Shown: piece after piece, positions 1 through 8,098 of the stretch
How the letters are laid out: the number at the start of each line of letters is the position of its first letter
Position numbering within the stretch: the stretch's first letter is position 1
Assembly (NCBI GenBank): GCA_948851665.1
Contig: CAQOWG010000006.1
Location: 1-64,000, forward strand
Direction of reading: 5' to 3'
DNA length: 64,000 nt
Origin: an uncultured Candidatus Saccharibacteria bacterium
GTDB taxonomy: Bacteria; Patescibacteriota; Saccharimonadia; Saccharimonadales; Saccharimonadaceae
Program-made: the position numbers and the translations under genes
The notes under the pieces: generated by a model
Database searches by the model: none
What the model was told of the DNA's origin: nothing
Seen by the model: only the letters and a program-made list of their open reading frames with translations

Positions 1-270
1 ATCAAGATATCGTTGGCGTAGCTCTGGAATGAGGTTGTTTGGCGTTTGGCTCGTAACTAAAAACCGGAAAGGGGTGGCTTCGGAACCAGCTTGAAGAGGG
101 ATAATATGATCTCGTCGCATTTGTTCCACCGGCAGGACATCCTGTACGAGCGGGATCGTGCGTTCAAACTCTCGCGTGTCTAAATAAGGCAAGCCAAGAA
201 TACGAGCACGGTTGTGCGCGGCTTGTTCTTCGTTCTCGCGACGTTTGCGCTGAATTTCTGATTCATCCAT
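1..270 (-). CDS. PilB/GspE-type secretion ATPase, N-terminal fragment (runs off the left edge)
   Basis: Only the first 90 codons are in the window. The frame starts at the ATG at 270-268 and reads MDESEIQRKRRENEEQ, then ILGLPYLDTREFE, VLPVEQM and HIIPLQAG. This order (short charged lead, then an LGLPYLD segment, a VLP segment and a TP..IPEL helix) is the N-terminal MshEN-like domain found ahead of the ATPase core of type II secretion / type IV pilus motor proteins. The Walker motifs would lie beyond the window edge and are not seen. A pilus motor fits the pilin cluster at 52670-59938. The identification rests on a short segment only. Confidence 0.65.
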   Translation of the reverse strand, partial: MDESEIQRKRRENEEQAAHNRARILGLPYLDTREFERTIPLVQDVLPVEQMRRDHIIPLQAGSEATPFRFLVTSQTPNNLIPELRQRYLD

Positions 271-336
271 AGATTAGTTGCCTACCCTATTTGCTTATGG
301 TTATAATTATAGCACAAAAAAGTCGCGAAAAAAGTA

Positions 337-365
337 TTGACAAAAAGATTATGGTTGCGTAAGAT
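337..365 (+). promoter_or_regulatory. Promoter for the secreted protein gene at 419
   Basis: TTGACA at 337-342 and TAAGAT at 360-365 are separated by 17 bp. An AAGGA sequence at 402-406 precedes the ATG at 419. This is a near-consensus housekeeping sigma promoter with a normal leader, unlike the many leaderless starts elsewhere in the window. Confidence 0.75.
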
Positions 366-418
366 AGGTGTAATAGGTCACAAAAAACAACAAAAAGTAA
401 AAAGGACAAAAATAAAAA

Positions 419-1210
419 ATGCGTCTAAAGAATTGTTCAAAACGTAGGTTTGTAGGGCCAGTGGCTTGCGTTATGGCACTTGGTTTCCTCGGGTTTAGCG
501 TAGTATACCCACAAATTGGTTCAGCTTATGCCGCTGAATCGAAGAACCCTGTTGAAGGATCCGGCGACGGAACTGTTCAGGTGGAAGTTAAAGAGGCATA
601 CGGTCAAGATGCCCCAAATGCGGAGGGGAGCGGAAATGGACAGATTACGGTAGACGTAAATACTCTCACACAGGGCGAGGTGACTGATACGGAAAACGAA
701 ACAATCACCGTAAAGGTGGAGGAGTTCCTACAGATCACTATTCCGAATGCCGAGGATGGCGCAACGGCTGACGTAGTCATGGAAGCCGATCCAGTATCAG
801 GTGGCGTCACGACTCGAAATAGTTCTAATTTTACCGTGGCAGGAAATAATCGTAACGGTTTTGGTGTTTTTGTCTACGCAGCCACCGACCCAGCTTTGAA
901 TGGTACAGATACTTCGGCGAAAGTAGCACCAATTACTGGCAATGGAGTTGCACTAGACGACTTCGGCGTCAATAACTGGGGGTATAATGTCACCAAGGTA
1001 GACGCTACTGAGTCTACAATCAATTCGTACAATCCTTTGGCAGTCCGTACTAACACGACAGCTGCAGCTTACGTCGTAAACAAACCTTCTGCTGGCGAGG
1101 AACTTAAGTTGAACTGTGGCGCGAAGGTTGACACAAGCATTCCTGCTGGGACTTACAGCACTGGCGTGGTTATCTCGGCGGTTGCGCCAGCGACCAATTG
1201 GAAACCATAA
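419..1210 (+). CDS. Secreted surface protein with signal peptide, function unknown
   Basis: A basic N-terminus is followed by a hydrophobic stretch (about residues 12-35) ending in AYA-A, a good signal-peptidase I site. The mature part is acidic and rich in Thr, Val, Asn and Gly. It contains ITIPNAEDG near 107 and SSNFTVAGNNRNGFGVFVYA, later a VNNWGYNV segment. I recognise this layout (IPN, SSNFTV, NWGY) as a kind of repeated secreted protein of Saccharibacteria but know no function for it. No LPXTG-like anchor or C-terminal membrane segment is visible, so it is probably released or held non-covalently. It has its own strong promoter and ends in a strong terminator, so it is monocistronic and probably highly expressed. 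Confidence 0.7.
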   Translation: MRLKNCSKRRFVGPVACVMALGFLGFSVVYPQIGSAYAAESKNPVEGSGDGTVQVEVKEAYGQDAPNAEGSGNGQITVDVNTLTQGEVTDTENETITVKVEEFLQITIPNAEDGATADVVMEADPVSGGVTTRNSSNFTVAGNNRNGFGVFVYAATDPALNGTDTSAKVAPITGNGVALDDFGVNNWGYNVTKVDATESTINSYNPLAVRTNTTAAAYVVNKPSAGEELKLNCGAKVDTSIPAGTYSTGVVISAVAPATNWKP

Positions 1211-1223
1211 GTATTCCGCATAC

Positions 1224-1248
1224 AAAAGCCCCCTCCTAGGGGGCTTTT
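1224..1248. terminator. Bidirectional intrinsic terminator
   Basis: AAAAGCCCCC (1224-1233), loop TCCTA, GGGGGCTTTT (1239-1248). A perfect 10-bp stem with T-runs on both strands, placed between two convergent genes (ends at 1210 and 1257). Confidence 0.92.
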
Positions 1249-1256
1249 ATTGAGCG

Positions 1257-2540
1257 CTAATCGCAGTAAACTGAATCGAGCAACTCTACGCAGTCACCTT
1301 TGCCGTCATAGTTTTCTTCATAGGCGTTAGAAATCATGTTGTATAACTTCTTGAAAGTTGAATAAACATCCGAAACATCACCAGGTTCAAATTCGGCGAT
1401 ATCTTCAATGTCAGGTTCGTTCTGATTGACATAATTACGGAAATTAGTACGAGCTTCCGTCATGGCAGTACGCGTAGCGCTAGTGCCTTTATTACTCCCC
1501 TCCATATATTCGCGATAGGCTTTACTATAAGCTAGACCTCTCTCGAGCCATCCCTCGGCATATTCGACTAATGTATTATTGCCAGATTCCTCGAGTGCGT
1601 CGGCGGCTTTACGGTAAGCATCATCATCTTTGATAGCACTACTGGCGGTATTAGATTTGATAACGAAGGTATGCCAAGCCTTATAAACTTTAAGTGTTGC
1701 TTCTACGTTAGATCGGTCAGGGAAAGCTTGGTCGTAGGCCTTTTTGAACTTATCGTACTGAGCTTTGATATCTTTATCGCGTTTGACTCCAGAAGTCTTG
1801 CCAAGTTCGACAATTTCCGAGTCGTCGTGATCAAGCGAGTCAAAGCACTTTGAAACATAGTCGTTATAAGTTTTTTCGCTTGTCCAGGTGGAATTAGCGT
1901 AGCTAGCTACACGTTCACAAGCACTGGTATTGTCAACAAGATCGCTGAGTTCTTCCCCGACCTCATTGGCTTTACGATAGCTCTCTCCATAGTCAATTCT
2001 AAAAACGAGTGAGAAGATAATCGCAATAACACAAAGAACGACAAAGGCACCTCCGCCAATACAGGACCACATAATAATCTTCTTTTTGGCTTTCGGGTCT
2101 AACGGCTTAGGCGCAGGTTTAGCAACTGCCTTAGACGAGGCAGCTTGGGCGGTAGTTTTGGCCGGAACTTTATTAGTGGTGGATTTTTGGGTACTAGTAC
2201 CGAGCGCGGTAGTGTAACCTTGGGCTTGGAGACCGGCGTCGCCTTTGGTAAGTAAAATAATGCCTTCAACTAGTCCCCAGATGCCGTTACCAAATAGAAC
2301 CAAGTAGGCAACTATATACATAGCAACGGCATAGGCGGGTGGACCATATACACTTAAGCGAAATTCATCCATGTTGGCAACAATGATGGTAGCAACCATC
2401 ACTAAAATAACACCTGCAGCAGCAAGTGCTACATGGATGGCTCCTTTTACTTTTTTACCAAGATACCAATCGTGCGCGCCATACTGGCCGAGAAAAATTC
2501 CCAGCAAGCCGGCAGTGGTTGCAGATTTCACCGTCTGCAT
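1257..2540 (-). CDS. TM2-domain membrane protein with helical extracytoplasmic domain
   Basis: The first about 110 residues form a TM2 domain: GIFLGQYGAHDWYLGKKVKG (G..G.H.FYLG pattern) and two further hydrophobic segments ending in WGLVEGIILL. A Thr/Ala/Lys/Pro-rich linker (about 115-153) follows, then a membrane helix (about 154-180) and a long charged, mostly helical C-terminal part without recognisable motifs. TM2 proteins are common in CPR bacteria but their role is unknown. The start is well set: the mRNA has an AGGAGGAG Shine-Dalgarno just upstream of the ATG at 2540. Confidence 0.75.
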   Translation of the reverse strand: MQTVKSATTAGLLGIFLGQYGAHDWYLGKKVKGAIHVALAAAGVILVMVATIIVANMDEFRLSVYGPPAYAVAMYIVAYLVLFGNGIWGLVEGIILLTKGDAGLQAQGYTTALGTSTQKSTTNKVPAKTTAQAASSKAVAKPAPKPLDPKAKKKIIMWSCIGGGAFVVLCVIAIIFSLVFRIDYGESYRKANEVGEELSDLVDNTSACERVASYANSTWTSEKTYNDYVSKCFDSLDHDDSEIVELGKTSGVKRDKDIKAQYDKFKKAYDQAFPDRSNVEATLKVYKAWHTFVIKSNTASSAIKDDDAYRKAADALEESGNNTLVEYAEGWLERGLAYSKAYREYMEGSNKGTSATRTAMTEARTNFRNYVNQNEPDIEDIAEFEPGDVSDVYSTFKKLYNMISNAYEENYDGKGDCVELLDSVYCD

Positions 2541-2569
2541 AACTCCTCCTCTAATTATATATGTAGATA

Positions 2570-3178
2570 TTATAACACACGGCGTAGTTTTGCTTCGTAG
2601 AAAACCGTAGGGACGGCTGGTGGTGGAGTAAAATCGGTAGGATGTAGTGGTAAACGAATACGCGCGTCGTAATCGCGTAGGATATGATGGCCAAGCTGAG
2701 ACGTATAGTGGCGTTCAGTTGGGATTAGTTTAAGAGCAAGTTGCTTTTGCAAAATTAGATAAATGGCAAGCGGATTGACGTGATTCGCTGTCATTTTGGA
2801 CACAATTTGACCATCGCGATTTTCTAAATCGAGTATTTTATAAAGGATTTCCGCAGACAGATGGAAAGGCGGGTTAGCAAAAATTTTATAAGCAGTAGTG
2901 GGTAGATCTAGTGTTAGAAAATCCTGTTCAAGAACTCGGACGTTTTCGATATGATATTTGACAAGGTTAGCACGAAGTTTTTCAGCGGCAGCATGGTCGG
3001 GCTCGATCGCCCAAACTTCACGAACACGCTTGGCAAGAGCAATCGTAATAACGCCAGAACCAGCACCGACGTCCAGTACGAGGTCACGTTTTTTGAGATT
3101 GCTATGGCCGATGAGTTTTAATGCAAGACGCGGTGACCGTAAAAAATGTTGAGAAAGTCGGTGGTTACGAGTGGGCAT
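2570..3178 (-). CDS. Short Erm/KsgA-like rRNA adenine N6-methyltransferase
   Basis: The protein has the family's opening SQHFLRSPRLA, the SAM-binding motif LDVGAGSGVITIALA, an acidic second motif (IEPD), an LEQDFL motif and the catalytic NPPFHLS (motif IV), then FTPPPAV near the end. It stops about 12 residues after FTPPPAV, whereas usual KsgA and Erm proteins continue for a further 50-70 residue C-terminal subdomain. The open frame extends to 3202, but the ATG at 3178 (MPTRNHR) inside the end of the upstream gene is the more likely start. It may confer 23S A2058 dimethylation (macrolide resistance) or modify 16S rRNA; the sequence alone does not decide. Confidence 0.75.
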   Translation of the reverse strand: MPTRNHRLSQHFLRSPRLALKLIGHSNLKKRDLVLDVGAGSGVITIALAKRVREVWAIEPDHAAAEKLRANLVKYHIENVRVLEQDFLTLDLPTTAYKIFANPPFHLSAEILYKILDLENRDGQIVSKMTANHVNPLAIYLILQKQLALKLIPTERHYTSQLGHHILRDYDARIRLPLHPTDFTPPPAVPTVFYEAKLRRVL

Positions 3179-3422
3179 GGCTTTCGATTTCTTGCAGTTC
3201 AAAACGATTCTTTTGCTTCACATCAGGATGTTTTGCGCGATCCACTTTATCCATAAATAAGGTAAGTGGACGTGCCCAAAGTTCCCCATCACCATAGAGC
3301 GCTTGGTATAGCACCATTTGCTCGCCAGTTTCGGAATGCCTAGCGATTGCGCGAACAATATAATAATCACCTTTATAATGGCGGTAGATACGACCAATGA
3401 TTGGTAAATTTCGCTCCGTCAT
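3165..3422 (-). CDS. DUF1653 family protein
   Basis: An 85-residue protein with the DUF1653 signature: G-x-IYRHYKG-x-YY at about 11-20, then VLYQALYGDGELWARPL and FMDKV. The family is a small beta-barrel-like protein of unknown function, often near Nudix genes. The start overlaps the stop of the Nudix gene upstream (ATGA), so the two are translationally coupled. Its 3' end overlaps the methyltransferase gene. Confidence 0.85.
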   Translation of the reverse strand: MTERNLPIIGRIYRHYKGDYYIVRAIARHSETGEQMVLYQALYGDGELWARPLTLFMDKVDRAKHPDVKQKNRFELQEIESHAHS

Positions 3423-3985
3423 TTTTCACCAAACTCCGGTTCAAGCAATTCAATGAGGGCCTGATAGTCAACTGAATGCGGAACTAGGCTAGGGTCACTA
3501 TTTTCTATCATAGTTTTGAATTCTGAGAACGGCACGAATTTTAGTTCTGATACTTCTGGTTCTTGTTTCGCCATGTCGGCAATGGTTTTATCAGTGCGTA
3601 CAATGTAGGAACTATAAAAACTATTATTGATGAACCCAGGATGTGGCTGCGCAGAAGAGTGGTGTTCACAGAGAAACTGTAAATCGGAAGGCGGAATGTC
3701 TAGGCCAATTTCTTCTTTAACTTCGCGCACGGCTCCAGTCAGCGGATCGTCGCCGGCTTGCAAGTGGCCACCCACAGAGACATCCCAAAAATTTGGATGG
3801 GTGTCTTTGTCTGGGGCACGGCGTTGAAGCAGAATCTCTCCTTGATTGTTGATAATCCAAATATGAACCGCACGATGCCAATCACCGTCACGATGCACTT
3901 CAGAACGAGGTTTGATTCGGTCAGTCTTGTTACCGTGCTCGTCGAGAATGTCAAAATATTCTTCAGGATCAGTTGTTTGGTTCAT
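3419..3985 (-). CDS. Nudix hydrolase of the isopentenyl-diphosphate-isomerase-like group
   Basis: The opening FDILDEHGNKTDRIKPRSEVH and VHIWIINNQGEILLQRR match the IPP isomerase / YfcD-like Nudix group. The Nudix box is GHLQAGDDPLTGAVREV followed by KEEIGL; the glutamate after G-x5 is replaced by aspartate, while REVKEE is intact, so metal binding is probably kept. It likely hydrolyses a nucleotide diphosphate derivative; substrate unknown. First gene of a tight group with DUF1653 and the methyltransferase gene. Confidence 0.85.
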   Translation of the reverse strand: MNQTTDPEEYFDILDEHGNKTDRIKPRSEVHRDGDWHRAVHIWIINNQGEILLQRRAPDKDTHPNFWDVSVGGHLQAGDDPLTGAVREVKEEIGLDIPPSDLQFLCEHHSSAQPHPGFINNSFYSSYIVRTDKTIADMAKQEPEVSELKFVPFSEFKTMIENSDPSLVPHSVDYQALIELLEPEFGEK

Positions 3986-4004
3986 AGGTTATATTGCGTT
4001 AAAA

Positions 4005-4081
4005 TGGTACCGTCGGAGGGATTCGAACCCACGACCCCTTGTTCCGAAGACAAGTGCTCTAATCCACTGAGCTACGACGGC
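4005..4081 (-). tRNA. tRNA-Arg (anticodon UCG)
   Basis: On the minus strand the cloverleaf starts GCCGTCG and ends with the acceptor complement, discriminator A and an encoded CCA (4007-4005). D arm GCTC...GAGC, anticodon stem CTTGT/ACAAG with loop CTTCGGA (anticodon TCG), T loop TTCGAAT. 77 nt including CCA. Confidence 0.95.
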
Positions 4082-4115
4082 ATGAGGATATTATATCATA
4101 GGGAAGAATTTTACT

Positions 4116-4724
4116 CTAGTGACTGAGTAAAGTTTTTAGGCGCTGGCTAAGTTTAGAAAGTGAGGTCTCGGAACTTTGCTGTGGCGTATCCAAAGTAGGT
4201 GCAAATGGGCGCTCTGTGTCTGACAAAGGAAAAGTTGCTTGACGCGGGTCAATAGTAGGAGCTTCTGGTTCGCTTGGAACTTCGCGGCTAGCCGACAAAG
4301 TGGCAGGAGACGACGTCGATGCTGGGATACGCGTCAAATCATAATCCAAAATAGTAATTGGTAGCGAACGGATTTCTTCATTTATGTAGGGTTGATCCGG
4401 AAGTTGGAAAAGTGCAAAAATAGGCTTATCAAAATAATGCGCAGCAGCGATTTCGCTATACGTATTTGCGCCAATATAGCCTGGGGTACAATTCTTGAGA
4501 AAGTTACAAATAAGGACAGCGTCAGCACTGCGAATTTTGTCGATATGAAGTCGCCAAGAGTTTGTTTTAATTTTTGCTTGCACGGGATCGAAATTGGGTT
4601 GTTCGATGAGACGGTTAATGACTCCATTTGGCAACAGAACTTCATGGCCGAGATGCTCTAGCATTTTACCGACTTCAATAACTTCATTTGTAAAAGTAAG
4701 GCTACAGCAAATGCAAATTTTCAT
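4116..4724 (-). CDS. Nucleoside 2-deoxyribosyltransferase-fold protein, function unknown
   Basis: Starts MKICICCSLTF with a Shine-Dalgarno AAGGAG five bases ahead; a GTG six bases further upstream is in frame but would overlap that site. The first about 130 residues resemble small Rossmann-like nucleoside-hydrolase-type proteins: a beta strand CICCS, HLGHEVLLPN, ADAVLICNF, GYIGANTYSEIAAAHYFDKP and IFALFQLP (N/G-x-N-x-YSEIA...KPIF pattern). The last about 70 residues are Ser/Thr/Pro-rich and look disordered. No specific substrate can be assigned. Confidence 0.6.
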   Translation of the reverse strand: MKICICCSLTFTNEVIEVGKMLEHLGHEVLLPNGVINRLIEQPNFDPVQAKIKTNSWRLHIDKIRSADAVLICNFLKNCTPGYIGANTYSEIAAAHYFDKPIFALFQLPDQPYINEEIRSLPITILDYDLTRIPASTSSPATLSASREVPSEPEAPTIDPRQATFPLSDTERPFAPTLDTPQQSSETSLSKLSQRLKTLLSH

Positions 4725-4795
4725 CAACACTCCTTTTTGAAATTATAACACGCTACGGCTTATGTCGCTAGCGATATCTTTGGTAATGATAAAAG

Positions 4796-5311
4796 CTAAG
4801 CTTCTAAGTATTTGAGAAGATATTGCCAACAACCAGCCTCATCAGTGATGCCGTCATAATTATTCTGAATACGCGTAGTTAAATCGGCAAGGTCAAACCA
4901 GCGAGCTTCATCAACTTCCTCTACTTGAAGTGCAAGAGTGGACGGATCAAAATCGCGCTCGAGAACATAGTATTCGTTAAAATGATTGTCCTTGATGCTA
5001 CCGAGATCTTGAGAGGAAGTTGAGCAACCAATAAAGAGCGGGTCATGCTCGGAGAGTTGTAAACCAAGTTCTTCGGCGGCTTCACGGACAATAGCCTGGT
5101 ATCCAAACTCGCCCGCATCAACATGGCCGCCCACACCAACATCCCACAATCCGGGCCACAACTTTTTGGATTGGTTGCGCTTTTGCAAAAGTACACGCTG
5201 ACGGTCGGGGCTAATGATGAATAGCACGACGGCCTTGTGCCATAGCCCATCGGCATGCGCAGTGGCGCGGTCGGCAATTTGGCCGGTATAGTTCCCTGTC
5301 GCATCAAGCAC
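4796..5311 (-). CDS. Nudix hydrolase, IPP-isomerase-like
   Basis: A paralogue of the gene at 3419: LDATGNYTGQIADRATAH, VVLFIISPDRQRVLLQKR, and the Nudix box GHVDAGEFGYQAIVREAAEE-LGL with all key residues. The marked start is a GTG at 5311, but it has no Shine-Dalgarno. The frame is open further upstream and the codons there (E-L-L-D-V) match the start of the paralogue's conserved FDILDEHG. A GGAGG site lies 7 nt before an ATA and 4 nt before an ATT codon, so a non-AUG start near 5329-5334 is possible. Confidence 0.82.
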   Translation of the reverse strand: MLDATGNYTGQIADRATAHADGLWHKAVVLFIISPDRQRVLLQKRNQSKKLWPGLWDVGVGGHVDAGEFGYQAIVREAAEELGLQLSEHDPLFIGCSTSSQDLGSIKDNHFNEYYVLERDFDPSTLALQVEEVDEARWFDLADLTTRIQNNYDGITDEAGCWQYLLKYLEA

Positions 5312-5325
5312 GTCTAATAATTCTG

Positions 5326-6243
5326 CTATAATTGATCCTCCAATAGTTTAGTAAAAATTTCTTTGCGCAACCAAAGGCGGCTCGAGACAAACCAGTCGCC
5401 GCGGAGCTGAAGCCCGAGAACCCGCGTTAGATAGTTGGCGACATCTGAATTGTTAGTAAGAATATAGTTGCTTTGGTCAGAAATACTCAGGACTGAACAA
5501 AGCCAATCTTTGCCAAGATTATTCATCTCGTGATATATTTCTGCGGTGCGACCCTGGAGGGATTTGCCGTCCCATAATGTCAGCTGGGCGCATTCAATGT
5601 TGAGATTGAGCTTGGGAATATGGAAAGGCTTGTGATCGTTTTGGATGGATTTAGCTAGGTTGCCTGTAATTGTCTGCGAGACGGATGAAAAATATTCTGT
5701 GGCAAAATCTGTGACCGTCGTGCCAGTAAGTTTAGCAAGATGGTCGGCCGCAACACGGTCGCGATTGGTGGTAATAACGGCATTGAAGTTGAGTGTATTG
5801 TCGAGAATTGCAGCGAGCAAAAGGCGCGCGATGGCGGGAGACATTTTGGCGTAGTCCCAACATTCGCCCCACCATTCATAAATGCTAGTAGCAACTGCGC
5901 CAATCTTTTCAATGATAGCCTTATCGCCGATGCGTTCGCGCCAATAGGATTCAAATCCAGGATGATGATCAATGATTTCTAGAATCTGGTCATCAGGAAA
6001 ATATTGGTTGATAACTTCAGGTATAGAAATGTCGAGGACAATCGCCTCGTCGTCGGGCTTGAAGTTCAAAGAAAAATTTTCAAGTTCACGGATGCGTAGA
6101 TATCCGGGTACGCTATAATTTGGCTCAGCAGCAAGATAAGTACGAGCGGTTTTGCTACGCTGATTTAGAAGATCCGCATAAGCAAGACAAGAAGCATAGC
6201 CATCAATTTCGGTATAGCGTCCAGGCGTAGCGACATAGATCAT
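5326..6243 (-). CDS. DHH-family phosphoesterase (exopolyphosphatase / nanoRNase-like)
   Basis: 305 residues. It has VLDIS (about 62-66), EIIDHHPGFE with the DHH metal motif near residue 91, a conserved ARLLLAAILDNT segment near 140, and a C-terminal RNA/nucleotide-binding half. DHH proteins cleave polyphosphate, pyrophosphate, cyclic dinucleotides or short RNAs. The ATG at 6243 follows TATAAT by 6 nt, so the mRNA is probably leaderless. The frame is open upstream through the tRNA-Arg gene but that part is a spurious antisense translation of the tRNA. Confidence 0.75.
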   Translation of the reverse strand: MIYVATPGRYTEIDGYASCLAYADLLNQRSKTARTYLAAEPNYSVPGYLRIRELENFSLNFKPDDEAIVLDISIPEVINQYFPDDQILEIIDHHPGFESYWRERIGDKAIIEKIGAVATSIYEWWGECWDYAKMSPAIARLLLAAILDNTLNFNAVITTNRDRVAADHLAKLTGTTVTDFATEYFSSVSQTITGNLAKSIQNDHKPFHIPKLNLNIECAQLTLWDGKSLQGRTAEIYHEMNNLGKDWLCSVLSISDQSNYILTNNSDVANYLTRVLGLQLRGDWFVSSRLWLRKEIFTKLLEDQL

Positions 6244-6274
6244 GGTTTTATTATAGCACAGCACGGGGCTGTGA

Positions 6275-6280
6275 TATAAT
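6275..6280 (+). promoter_or_regulatory. -10 box for tRNA-Arg(CCG)
   Basis: TATAAT preceded by GTGA, 17 nt before the mature tRNA 5' end. Confidence 0.6.
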
Positions 6281-6297
6281 ATAGGGATAAAAGATAT

Positions 6298-6374
6298 GCG
6301 CCCGTAGCTCAGCTGGATAGAGCGTTGGTTTCCGGAACCAAAGGTCGTAGGTTCGAATCCTGTCGGGCGTACCA
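6298..6374 (+). tRNA. tRNA-Arg (anticodon CCG), integration target
   Basis: GCGCCCG acceptor pairs with CGGGCGT; D arm GCTC...GAGC, anticodon stem TTGGT/ACCAA with loop TTCCGGA (anticodon CCG), T loop TTCGAAT, encoded CCA at 6372-6374. The last six bases of the tRNA (6369-6374) are the beginning of the 18-bp direct repeat that bounds the integrated element. Confidence 0.95.
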
Positions 6375-7982
6375 CGTTGAAATTAAGGTGCGTTTGAGGT
6401 CTTCTGACCCCTGTAAATCGCAGGTTCGAGCCGTTTCTCTAGCCTCTTTGGTTTGAGAGACGGCTTTTTGGATTGGAATTAAGTACTTACTAGGGGTAAA
6501 TATCAAGGTTCGAGCCTTTAATTCTAGTTTTCCACCCAATGTTTTAATCACATATCGTTTTCGCTCTAGATCATCACTATCGAAATCCTCTTTGGCGTAT
6601 TTGGCAAACATAAACACATCATTTGCTACTTGTCGCCAATCCCTAGATGCCGCCTCCGCCTTTGCTATGGCTTTTTCACAGGCCTTGATTTGATTCTCCA
6701 GGTTTTCTGATTCGTCTATGAAATAGGAATCATCTGTAATGATATTCTTATAACGTAGTTGTCGAAGATTAGTAAGCTCACTAACCCTCTGATCCCGTTG
6801 TTTTCTTAGCTCATTCATTTTCTTGTCTTGGTCGGCAATACGAGCTTCATCTTCCTCTGCTAAGGCCTCAACTGCTAGTTTGAAGAAGTCTGGGTCAATA
6901 GTATATTTCGCCAGTTCAGCTTTAATTTGTGCTATTAGTTCTTCTTCAGGAATACAGATGCCTTTTTGAGGACATTTAATTCCAGTTTTCTTAACTCCTT
7001 GACCGCTACAATGATAGTGAAGGAATTCTTGCGTAGTACCATTTTTGTAATGCTTTGTATGAGGATCTCCGATAATGGAATATCCGCAAATGGCACATTT
7101 GACTAATCCGCCAAGTAGGCGTTTAGGTTTTTCTTCAGTTTTATCCTTCAGTTTAATATTGCGTCGAGATTGATTTAGGATAGCTAAAACTCGCTCTCGT
7201 TCTTCTTCAGAAATTAGTGCGGGGTGATTCCCATTATATTCCTTATGGCCATAAGTAAATTTCCCTACATAAAATACATTACTCAATGCGTGTAGCATCC
7301 CAGTATATGATAGCGGTTTACCTCCAGTTTTACGGCGTTGATGCGTACGCAGTCCAAGCTCTTTATCTGCATATTCTACTAGTTCAGGAACCGTCACTAC
7401 TCCAGTTAAGAATTTATCAAATACTTGACGCATCTTATCCCAAGTTTCTGGATCTGGAACGATAGTTTTCTCATAGCGGTCATTGATATATCCGATCGGC
7501 GGAACGCAAGGCATCCATCCCTTATCAGCTTTAGAATACATTCCACGGCGGACGTTCTTCATTAAGTCCTTACGGAATCTGGCATCCATACTAGACTCAA
7601 CATCAAACATAATGTCATCATCTTCGGTATAATCGCGAGCATCAGTGACTATGCAACGCAGTTTGCCGTCATTCATCATTTGATGAATATAGCCACTATC
7701 TTGTGGATTACGACTAATACGATCAAGTTTCCAAGCTAGAATGCCATTAGCCTTGCCCGTCTCAATTAGTTCAATCATTTCGTTAAATCCGTCACGAATG
7801 CCAGGCTTCCCACCAGATTTCTCGTCAGTACGAACAGCGACTATATTATAGCCGTTCTGTTTAGCCTTGGCTTTCATAATGCGAACTTGATCCTCGATAG
7901 ACTGGATTTGCTTATTCGCATCCTCGGTGCTTTTGCGAGCATAAAGCACATAATCAAGGCTCTTTTTATTAATTTTATTCAT
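6309..7982 (-). CDS. Large serine recombinase (integrase of the element)
   Basis: 557 residues. Resolvase catalytic domain about 10-150 with YARKST (nucleophile Ser18), WKLDRISRNP and the arginines of the fold; recombinase DNA-binding domain about 165-285 (PPIGYIN, NVFYVGKF); zinc ribbon about 290-345 (VKCAICGYSI, then HCSGQG and KCP); coiled coil about 375-450. It mediates site-specific integration and excision. The last about 19 codons (ARQDSNLRPLVPETNALSS) are the antisense of tRNA-Arg, i.e. host sequence acquired by integration; the native C-terminus is at 20623-20718. GGGAG Shine-Dalgarno precedes the ATG at 7982. Confidence 0.95.
   Translation of the reverse strand: MNKINKKSLDYVLYARKSTEDANKQIQSIEDQVRIMKAKAKQNGYNIVAVRTDEKSGGKPGIRDGFNEMIELIETGKANGILAWKLDRISRNPQDSGYIHQMMNDGKLRCIVTDARDYTEDDDIMFDVESSMDARFRKDLMKNVRRGMYSKADKGWMPCVPPIGYINDRYEKTIVPDPETWDKMRQVFDKFLTGVVTVPELVEYADKELGLRTHQRRKTGGKPLSYTGMLHALSNVFYVGKFTYGHKEYNGNHPALISEEERERVLAILNQSRRNIKLKDKTEEKPKRLLGGLVKCAICGYSIIGDPHTKHYKNGTTQEFLHYHCSGQGVKKTGIKCPQKGICIPEEELIAQIKAELAKYTIDPDFFKLAVEALAEEDEARIADQDKKMNELRKQRDQRVSELTNLRQLRYKNIITDDSYFIDESENLENQIKACEKAIAKAEAASRDWRQVANDVFMFAKYAKEDFDSDDLERKRYVIKTLGGKLELKARTLIFTPSKYLIPIQKAVSQTKEARETARTCDLQGSEDLKRTLISTWYARQDSNLRPLVPETNALSS
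6369..6386. repeat. attL core (18-bp direct repeat)
   Basis: GTACCACGTTGAAATTAA; identical to 20719-20736. Its first six bases are the tRNA 3' end including CCA. It also lies inside the recombinase reading frame on the other strand. Confidence 0.85.
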
Positions 7983-8006
7983 CTAATCTCCCTTGTTCTT
8001 GGTTGC

Positions 8007-8059
8007 GGGTGGAAAGTTTTTCTTATACTTATTATACCACTTTCCACCCCATTTGTTAA
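8007..8059 (-). promoter_or_regulatory. Recombinase promoter with an overlapping inverted-repeat operator
   Basis: On the minus strand, TTAACA (8059-8054), 17-bp spacer, TATAAT (8036-8031). A perfect 11-bp inverted repeat, GGGTGGAAAGT (8007-8017) and ACTTTCCACCC (8039-8049), has one arm in the spacer and one just after the transcription start. This is the usual position of a repressor operator. Confidence 0.75.
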
Positions 8060-8098
8060 TAGTTTTGAAGCACTTTTACCTCTGTAAAATTACTTTTT

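Noticed and set aside
953..1225. Open frames antisense to real genes (for example here and 13449-13754, 33003-33362)
   Set aside because: Shadows of the coding strand with no ribosome site and unnatural composition.
6245..6375. N-terminal extension of the DHH phosphoesterase frame (to 6375)
   Set aside because: It runs through tRNA-Arg antisense and the promoter; the DHH protein starts well at 6243 after TATAAT.
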